From CAVQBC01 sp963710665 (GTDB lineage Bacteria > Actinomycetota > Thermoleophilia > Solirubrobacterales > Solirubrobacteraceae), in contig CAVQBC010000007.1 in NCBI GenBank assembly GCA_963710665.1, positions 124,001 to 188,000 on the forward strand: DNA of 64,000 nt, read 5' to 3'. The position numbers were made by a program, and so were the translations under genes. Under the pieces are notes generated by a model. The model worked only from the letters and a program-made list of their open reading frames with translations, was not told the DNA's origin and did not search any database. Positions 58,240 through 64,000 of this stretch are shown in pieces (the stretch's first letter is position 1; every line of letters begins with the position of its first letter).

Positions 58240-59968
58240 TCAGGCCGGGACGGCCGTCGCGTCGCGCGCGACGAGCGCCGCGTAGCGCCCGCCGGCGGCG
58301 AGCAGCTCGGCGTGGGTGCCGCGCTCGGCGAGCTCGCCGTCGTCGAGGACGACGATCTGGTCGGCGTCGCGCACGGTCGAGAGCCGGTGGGCGATGACGA
58401 TCGTCGTGCGGCCCTCGGCCAGGTCCCCGAGCGCCTGCTCGACGGCGCGCTCGGTCTGCACGTCCAGCGCGCTGGTCGCCTCGTCGAGGACGAGCACCGG
58501 CGGGTTGCGCAGGACCGTCCGCGCGATGGCGATGCGCTGGCGCTCGCCGCCGGAGAAGCGGAAGCCGCGCTCGCCGACCACCGTGTCGTAGCCCTCGGGG
58601 AGCGCGGCGATCGTGTCGTGGATCTGGGCCGCCCGCGCCGCCTCCTCGACCTCGGCGTCGGTGGCGTCCGGGCGGGCGAAGCGCAGGTTCTCGCGCACGC
58701 TCGCGTGGAAGAGGTAGGTCTCCTGCGAGACCACGCCGACCGCGGAGGCGATCGTGCCGAAGGTCAGCTCGCGCACGTCGGTGTCGTCGAGGCGCACGGT
58801 CCCGCGCTCGGGATCGTAGAGCCGCGCGGTGAGGTAGCCGAGCGTGGTCTTGCCCGACCCGGTCTCGCCGACGATCGCGGTGCGGGTGCCGGCCGGCACG
58901 ACGAGGTCGATGCCGCGCACGGTCCACTCGTCGCCGTAGCGGAACCACACGTCCTCGAAGGCGACGTCGCCGCGGACCTCGCGCAGCTCGCGACGCCCCG
59001 GGTGGATGTCGACGTCGAGGTCGAGGTACTCGAAGACGCGCTCGAACAGCGCGCCGGAGGACTGGATGTCCACGCCGACGCTGAGCAGCGACTGGATCGG
59101 GAAGAACAGCCGGGTCTGGAGCGTGGTGAAGGCGACGAGCGTGCCGATGGAGATCGCCTCCGGGCTGAGTCCCGCGAACAGGTAGACGAGCGCCGGCATG
59201 ACCGCGAAGCTCGTCTGGATCGAGGCCATCACCCAGCGGCCCGCCATGCGCGAGCGGACCTCGAGGTCGGCGAGCCGCTCGGACTCGCCCTCGAAGCGAT
59301 CGGCGAGCTCCGCGCCGCGGCCCATGGTCTTGCCGAGCAGGATGCCCGACACGCTCAGCGACTCCTGCACGAGCGAGGAGATGTCGGCCATCGCGCTCTG
59401 CCGGGTCGCGGTGATCCGCCGCCGCTGGGCGCCGACCCGCCGGGCCAGCGCGGTGAAGAACGGCAGCAGGCCGAGCGAGAACACCGCCAGGCGCCAGTCG
59501 AGCAGGAACATCGCCACCACGGTGGCGGCCACCGTCGTCACGTTGGAGACGATCGAGGTCGCCGTGCTGGTCACCACCGACTGCACGCCGCCGATGTCGT
59601 TGGCGATGCGCGACTGGATCTCGCCCGTGCGCGTGCGCGTGAAGAAGGCGAGCGAGAGCCGCTGCAGGTGGCGGTAGACCTGCGCGCGCAGGTCGTGCAT
59701 CACGCGCTGGCCGACGAGGTTCGACAGCCAGGTCTGCGCGACGCCGATGACGCCGGTGACGACCGCCACGGCGATCATGCCGCCGACCAGCCACAGCAGC
59801 AGCGTGCGGTCCTTCTCCGGGATCGCCTGGTCGAGGACGTCGCGGAGCAGGAACGGGGACAGCATCCCCAGTCCCGCCGAGACGACGATCAGGCCGAGGA
59901 CGACGGACAGGCGCGCGCGGTACGGGCGGAACAGCGCGGCGCGTGCGGCGCCACGCGCCGCGGCTCAC
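58240..59968 (-). pseudogene. ABC exporter (membrane domain fused to ATPase), one frameshift near the N-terminus
   Basis: Half-size type IV ABC exporter. From MLSPFLLRDVLDQAIPEKD (59865) to the end it is intact: six transmembrane helices, Walker A VGETGSGKTT, signature FSGGERQRIAIAR and Walker B VLVLDEATSALD. The expected first 30 residues are present but split. GTG 59968 reads SRGAWRRTRR in one frame, and LFRPYRARLSVVLGLIVVS continues in another, with one extra base near 59933-59942. An ATG at 60025 overlapping the Lon stop is less likely because the Lon terminator lies in between. Function is export of a lipid, drug or peptide; the frameshift may be a consensus error. Confidence 0.85.
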
Positions 59969-59978
59969 GGACGGCGAT

Positions 59979-60015
59979 GCGGCCGCCTCGGGCGAGTGTT
60001 CACCGAGGCGGCCGC
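59979..60015 (-). terminator. Terminator after lon
   Basis: Perfect 13-bp stem GCGGCCGCCTCGG/CCGAGGCGGCCGC with an 11-base loop, 7 bases after the Lon stop. It separates lon from the ABC exporter gene. Confidence 0.8.
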
Positions 60016-60021
60016 GGCCGT

Positions 60022-62304
60022 TCATGCAGGCACGCCCTGCGGCGCGGGCTCGAGCGCGAGGTCGATGACCTCGCCGATGCTCATGACCGGGTGGAAGGTC
60101 ATCTGCTCGCGCACGTCCTCGGGGACCTCGTCGAGGTCGCCGCGGTTGCGCTCGGGCAGGATGACGTCGGTCAGGCCGGCGGCGTGGGCGGCGAGCACCT
60201 TCTGCTTGAGCCCGCCGATCGGCAGCACGCGGCCCTGCAGCGTGACCTCGCCGGTCATGCCGACCGTGTGCTTGACCGGGCGGCCGCTCAGCAGCGACGT
60301 GAGCGCGGTGGTCATCGTGACGCCGGCGCTCGGGCCGTCCTTGGGGATCGCGCCCGCCGGGACGTGGACGTGGAACTCACGGCCGTCGAAGGTGTCCTCG
60401 TCGATGCCGAGCTCCTCGGCGTGCCCGCGCACGTAGGAGAGCGCGATCCGCGCGGACTCCTTCATCACGTCGCCGAGCTGCCCAGTGAGCACGAGGCCGT
60501 CCTTGCCCTTCATTCCGGTGGCCTCGACGAACAGTACGTCACCGCCGACGCCGGTCACGGCCAGTCCGGTGGCCACGCCGGGCACCGCGGTGCGCACGGC
60601 CGCCTCCTGGAAGAACCGCTGGCGCCCGAGGGCGTCGCGCACGATGTCCATCTCGATCGCCACGGGGGCCTCGGCCTTGCCGGAGGCGATCCGCGTCGCG
60701 GTCTTGCGCAGGATCGTGCCGAGCTCGCGCTCGAGGTTCCGCACGCCCGCCTCGCGGGTGTACTCGTCGACGACGACGCGCAGGATCTCGTCGCTCACCG
60801 ACACCTCGTCCTCGCGCAGGCCGTTGCGCTCACGCTGGCGCGGCCACAGGTAGCCGCGGGCGATCGCGACCTTCTCGGCCACCGTGTAGCCGTCGAAGCG
60901 GATGACCTCCATGCGGTCCAGCAGCGGGCCGGGGATGGTCTCCGCCACGTTGGCGGTGGCGATGAACAGCACGTTGGAGAGGTCGAGCTCCACGTCGAGG
61001 TAGTGGTCGCGGAAGCTGTGGTTCTGCGCCGGGTCGAGCACCTCGAGCAGGGCCGAGCTGGGATCGCCGCGCCAGTCGGCGCCGATCTTGTCGACCTCGT
61101 CGAGCATGATCACCGGGTTCATCGTCCCGGCGTCGCGCAGGGCACGGACCAGCCGGCCGGGCAGCGCGCCGATGTAGGTGCGCCGGTGGCCGCGGATCTC
61201 CGCCTCGTCGCGGACGCCGCCGAGCGACATGCGGACGAACTCGCGTCCGGTCGCGCGGGCGATCGACTCGCCGATCGAGGTCTTGCCGGTGCCGGGCGGG
61301 CCGATCAGGGTCAGGATCGCGCCGGAGCGCTTGTCCTCCTCGATGCCCCGCTCCTGCCGCAGCTTGCGCACGGCCAGGTACTCGGTGATGCGGTCCTTGA
61401 CGTCCTCGAGGCCCGCGTGGTCCGCGTCCAGCACGGCACGCGCATCGACCGGATCGAGCTTCTCGTCGGAGCGCTTCGACCACGGCACGGCGATCAGCCA
61501 GTCGAGGTAGGTGCGGATCATCGACGCCTCACCCGACTGCTCGCCCATGCGCTCGAGCCGCCCGAGCTCCTTCAGCGCCTGCTGGGAGACGTCCTCGGGC
61601 ATGCCGGCCTCGGCGATCTTCGTGCGGTACTCCTCCGCGACGCTCTCGCCGTCCTCGCCGAGCTCCTTCTGGATCGACTCCATCTGCTTGCGCAGGAAGT
61701 ACTCGCGCTGCTGCTTCTCGGCGCCGGACTGGACGTCGTCGCGGATCCGCTTGCGGACCTGCAGCTCGGTCAGCCGGTCGCGCTGGAAGCGCAGCGCCAG
61801 CTCGAGGCGCTCGGTCACGTCGAGCGTCTCCAGCAGCTCGACCTTCTGGGCGAAGGTCAGGTCGGGGGCGTAGCCCGAGGTGTCGGCGAGCGCTCCGGCC
61901 TCGGTGATCGAGCGCAGGAACGAGGCGACGCGACCGTCGTCGCCGCGGAGCTCCAGGAGCTCCTCCACGACGGCGCGATACTCGCGGACGAGCTCGCGCG
62001 TGCGGCCGTCGACCGGCTCGGAGTCGGGGTGCTCGGTCACCTCGATGCGCAGCCGCCCGGTGGGGTCGGAGGCGGCGGCGCCGGTGATCCCGCGGGCCAC
62101 GCCGGAGAGCGCGACGGCGCGACCGCCGCCCGGGAGCCGGACGCGGTCGGTGACGTCGGCGATCGTGCCGACCTTGGCGAATTCACTCTCGTGACGCGGA
62201 ATCAGCAGGACTCGCTCCTCGTCGCCGACGTCGACGGGGAGAGTCACGTCCATGGTGGGGAAGACGACGGTGTCGTCCAGGGGGACGAGCAGCAGCGAGG
62301 TCAT
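60022..62304 (-). CDS. lon: ATP-dependent protease Lon
   Basis: Cytosolic AAA+ serine protease that degrades misfolded and regulatory proteins. 760 residues: N-terminal LAN domain (SLLLVPLDDTVVFPTMDVTL), coiled-coil, AAA+ domain with LIGPPGTGKTSIGESIA and VIMLDEVDKIG, and the protease domain with the Ser in PKDGPSAGVTMTTAL and Lys in GGLKQKVLAAHAAG. ATG 62304 fits the family N-terminus, with AAGGAAG 11 bases upstream; an alternative GTG at 62334 would add ten residues and could be leaderless from ACTATT just upstream. Confidence 0.96.
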   Translation of the reverse strand: MTSLLLVPLDDTVVFPTMDVTLPVDVGDEERVLLIPRHESEFAKVGTIADVTDRVRLPGGGRAVALSGVARGITGAAASDPTGRLRIEVTEHPDSEPVDGRTRELVREYRAVVEELLELRGDDGRVASFLRSITEAGALADTSGYAPDLTFAQKVELLETLDVTERLELALRFQRDRLTELQVRKRIRDDVQSGAEKQQREYFLRKQMESIQKELGEDGESVAEEYRTKIAEAGMPEDVSQQALKELGRLERMGEQSGEASMIRTYLDWLIAVPWSKRSDEKLDPVDARAVLDADHAGLEDVKDRITEYLAVRKLRQERGIEEDKRSGAILTLIGPPGTGKTSIGESIARATGREFVRMSLGGVRDEAEIRGHRRTYIGALPGRLVRALRDAGTMNPVIMLDEVDKIGADWRGDPSSALLEVLDPAQNHSFRDHYLDVELDLSNVLFIATANVAETIPGPLLDRMEVIRFDGYTVAEKVAIARGYLWPRQRERNGLREDEVSVSDEILRVVVDEYTREAGVRNLERELGTILRKTATRIASGKAEAPVAIEMDIVRDALGRQRFFQEAAVRTAVPGVATGLAVTGVGGDVLFVEATGMKGKDGLVLTGQLGDVMKESARIALSYVRGHAEELGIDEDTFDGREFHVHVPAGAIPKDGPSAGVTMTTALTSLLSGRPVKHTVGMTGEVTLQGRVLPIGGLKQKVLAAHAAGLTDVILPERNRGDLDEVPEDVREQMTFHPVMSIGEVIDLALEPAPQGVPA

Positions 62305-62441
62305 GTGTGCAGAGACTTCCTTCTTGCTAGCCACTTACGAATAGTGTGCATGGTAGCGCCGAGGGTCCCCGGAGACAAGATCTCGCGGCCGCGATCTCAG
62401 TCGGCTCGACTGAGATTCTGAACGGTCCAGGCGCGGCCGCG

Positions 62442-63518
62442 CTAGTTGCGCAGCGCGATGCGCCGCACGGTGGTGGTCGTGCGGCCGTTTGCGCGCACGT
62501 ACGCGGTGATCGTCAGTCCCGCGCGCTTGTAGCGCGTCAGCTGGCGGTTCATGAGCGCGCGGGCCCGCGGCGTGAGCGGCACGCTCAGGCGGACCGAGCG
62601 CCGCGCGGCGAGCGACCGGGTGACGGTCTCGCCCCGCAGGACCTTCCCGTTGCGCAACACTCTGGCGCGGCGCTTGCGGCCGTCGTCGAGGCGCCCCGCG
62701 AGGCGGACGCGGCACGTGGTCGGGCAGCCCAGCCTGATCGCGACGCGGCCACGGGCCCGGAGCCCGACGCGGCCGATGCTCAGGCGGACCCCGGAGGCCG
62801 CCGTCTGGGGCAGCACCACGACCTGCTCGGCCGGCGGCGTGGTGGAGGACGGCGCCGGGGACGTGGCGGAAGGGCTCGCGGACGTCGGGCCCGAGCCCGT
62901 CGAGGGTGTCGGGGGGACGGCGGTGACGGGCGCCGGCGTCGGGGTGGCGGTGACGGGCGCCGGTGTCGGCGTCGGCCTCGCCGGGGTTACGACCTCCTCG
63001 GTGAGCCAGGCGTAGTCGACGCGCACGGACGCGCCCTGCAGCGCGTTGTCGCCGGCCGCCGGACCGGCGGGGATCCCGCCGTCGGGCCACGACGCGGTGA
63101 GGCGGAAGGTGCGCGCGGCCCCGCCGGCGAGCGAGCCGACCGGCAGCGCCGCCAGCTCGGCCAGCGGCCCGGTGTACAGCGACGCCCCGCCGACCTCCTC
63201 GACGCGCAGCCGCAGCGTCTCGCCGAGGCGGCCGCCGTTGGGGCCGGCCGGGTCGTGCAGCGCGTCGCGGGTGAGCAGCAGCGTCCCGGGGGCCTCGCCG
63301 GTGTTGCGGATCGTGACCGTGCCGGTCCGCTCGTCCCCGGGCACCATGCGCGCGGCGGAGAGGATCGCGGTGTCGCCGGCCGCCGCCGCGAGCGACAGCG
63401 CGCCGGTCGCGGCCTCGCCGGTCGCCTCGGGCGCGGACGGGTCCGCGGTGGCCAGCGCCACCACGGCCAGGGCGGACACGAGCGCGGCGGCGAGCGCGGT
63501 GAGGAGGCGGCGAGTCAT
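62442..63518 (-). CDS. Secreted surface-type protein with a Pro/Thr-rich linker
   Basis: A 358-residue exported protein. Signal peptide 1-25; the mature N-terminal domain (GALSLAAAAGDTAILSAARM... GTVTIRNTGEAPGTLLL) resembles the TasA/camelysin beta-sandwich. A Pro/Thr/Ser linker with two copies of TPTPAPVTA (about 178-230) joins it to a C-terminal domain rich in Arg (VAIRLGCPTTCRVRLAG). Probably a surface or matrix component; function unproven. It lies 2 bp after a similar-type gene at 63521. Confidence 0.72.
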   Translation of the reverse strand: MTRRLLTALAAALVSALAVVALATADPSAPEATGEAATGALSLAAAAGDTAILSAARMVPGDERTGTVTIRNTGEAPGTLLLTRDALHDPAGPNGGRLGETLRLRVEEVGGASLYTGPLAELAALPVGSLAGGAARTFRLTASWPDGGIPAGPAAGDNALQGASVRVDYAWLTEEVVTPARPTPTPAPVTATPTPAPVTAVPPTPSTGSGPTSASPSATSPAPSSTTPPAEQVVVLPQTAASGVRLSIGRVGLRARGRVAIRLGCPTTCRVRLAGRLDDGRKRRARVLRNGKVLRGETVTRSLAARRSVRLSVPLTPRARALMNRQLTRYKRAGLTITAYVRANGRTTTTVRRIALRN

Positions 63519-63520
63519 GC

Positions 63521-64000
63521 TCAGCCGGCCCCGCTGCCGTCGTAGACCTTGATCGGCAGCTCGTAGGTGAGGAAGTCGCCGGAGTAGCCCAGGTACTGGA
63601 TCTTGAGCGTGAGGGTCTGCGTGTAGGTCTTGTTGCCCGACAGGCCGGAGGTGTTGACGGCCAGGTCGAGCTGGCGCTTGACGCCCGGCGTGAGGATCGT
63701 GTAGCCGCTGGTCGACTGCGACGAGCCGGGCGTGCGGAACACCGGCGAGCGGATCGGGGTCGAGCCGGTCGCGGCGTCGGTGCCGAACGTCGCGTAGACG
63801 ACGATCCCGGCCACGCCGCTCGGCAGCGTGTCCGGGGCATCGATCGTGAGGACGCGCGCGGCGGACCCCGTGGAGGTGTTGTTGTAGCCGCCGAGGTGGG
63901 CGGTGAGGGACTGCGTTGCTCCCCGTGGCGGCGGGCGTCGAGCTCGTGCCCTGGCGCTTCGCGTAGCCGGTGAGGCCGTCCGGATCGGTCCCCTGCGAGT
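63521..64000 (-). CDS. Secreted or surface-type protein, C-terminal part (5' end outside window)
   Basis: The visible sequence reads DPDGLTGYAKRQGTSSTPAA, then after a probable one-base shift near 63912-63921 QSLTAHLGGYNNTSTGSAAR, and continues to GFLTYELPIKVYDGSG-like Gly/Ser/Tyr-rich beta sequence ending at 63521. No family recognised; Asn/Thr/Gly-rich composition and position beside a TasA-like gene suggest a secreted structural protein. Both the start and any signal peptide are outside the window. Confidence 0.5.
   Translation of the reverse strand, partial: TRRGPIRTASPATRSARARARRPPPRGATQSLTAHLGGYNNTSTGSAARVLTIDAPDTLPSGVAGIVVYATFGTDAATGSTPIRSPVFRTPGSSQSTSGYTILTPGVKRQLDLAVNTSGLSGNKTYTQTLTLKIQYLGYSGDFLTYELPIKVYDGSGAG

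Noticed and set aside
60016..60025. ATG 60025 as the start of the ABC exporter, overlapping the Lon stop.
   Set aside because: The next 45 bases form the perfect 13-bp lon terminator; GTG 59968 after it is more plausible.
58312..62421. A 1369-codon open frame on the plus strand opposite the ABC exporter and lon.
   Set aside because: It is antisense to two well-supported genes, has low-complexity Arg/Ala/Gly/Asp/Val composition and no domain; long spurious frames are expected at this GC content.

Overview
The window is about 64 kb of very GC-rich DNA with dense, short-spaced genes on both strands. Gene content (PucR and FadR-type regulators, a c-di-AMP riboswitch, a DUF6458-like membrane protein, DUF2203, RNHCP, a YrdB-like protein, GT39-like mannosyltransferases, many SDRs and cupins) and the common use of GTG starts point to an actinobacterium. 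The deep-branching Thermoleophilia/Solirubrobacterales are the best guess; this is inferred from gene content, with no 16S gene present. No rRNA, tRNA, CRISPR array or intact transposase was seen.

Layout. 1-6311: amine/guanidino catabolism (class III aminotransferase, PucR regulator, second aminotransferase, branched-chain-type binding lipoprotein, ureohydrolase). 6315-12420: small accessory genes (TfoX-like, YrdB-like, TrmO, DsrE, cupin/TetR pair), a frameshifted perhydrolase, a decapitated esterase, an SDR and an RNHCP zinc protein. 12547-19572: a compact catabolic island (Ldh-type dehydrogenase, two Asp/Glu-racemase-superfamily enzymes, SDR, ureohydrolase, allantoate-amidohydrolase-like M20 enzyme, FadR-type regulator, DUF3830), the best candidate for an undescribed pathway. 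19667-27622: mostly unknown proteins, a YbdK-type glutamate-cysteine ligase and two membrane glycosyltransferases. 27632-29881: a sulfur-ester patch (cysD stub, Stf0 sulfotransferase, divergent sulfatase). 29869-33718: two-component system and an FAD oxidoreductase. 34122-37253: rhodanese and a cell-wall group, with a c-di-AMP riboswitch in front of an NlpC/P60 hydrolase and a VanX-like dipeptidase. 37319-45524: acyl-CoA dehydrogenase, zincin, DAHP synthase, a decayed secreted-protein fragment, cupins, SDR and a degenerate HD-GYP/LuxR regulator. 45583-53966: a likely operon of two DHA2-type exporters, nucleoside hydrolase and HIT protein, then UbiB-type kinase, MsrA, and the psuG/PfkB pseudouridine pair. 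53991-64000: thiolase behind a TetR-type palindrome, GNAT, YjbQ, DEAD-box helicase, SDR, ABC exporter, Lon, and two secreted surface-type proteins.

Three features run through the window. Many genes look leaderless, with a TAnnnT -10 box 6-8 bases before the start codon. Downstream genes in operons often start inside an NTGA overlap. At least ten single-base frameshifts break otherwise conserved proteins, mostly by one extra base, so base-level consensus error should be excluded before calling them pseudogenes. A palindromic, MITE-like intergenic element is present in two copies (2417-2642 and 39172-39279).
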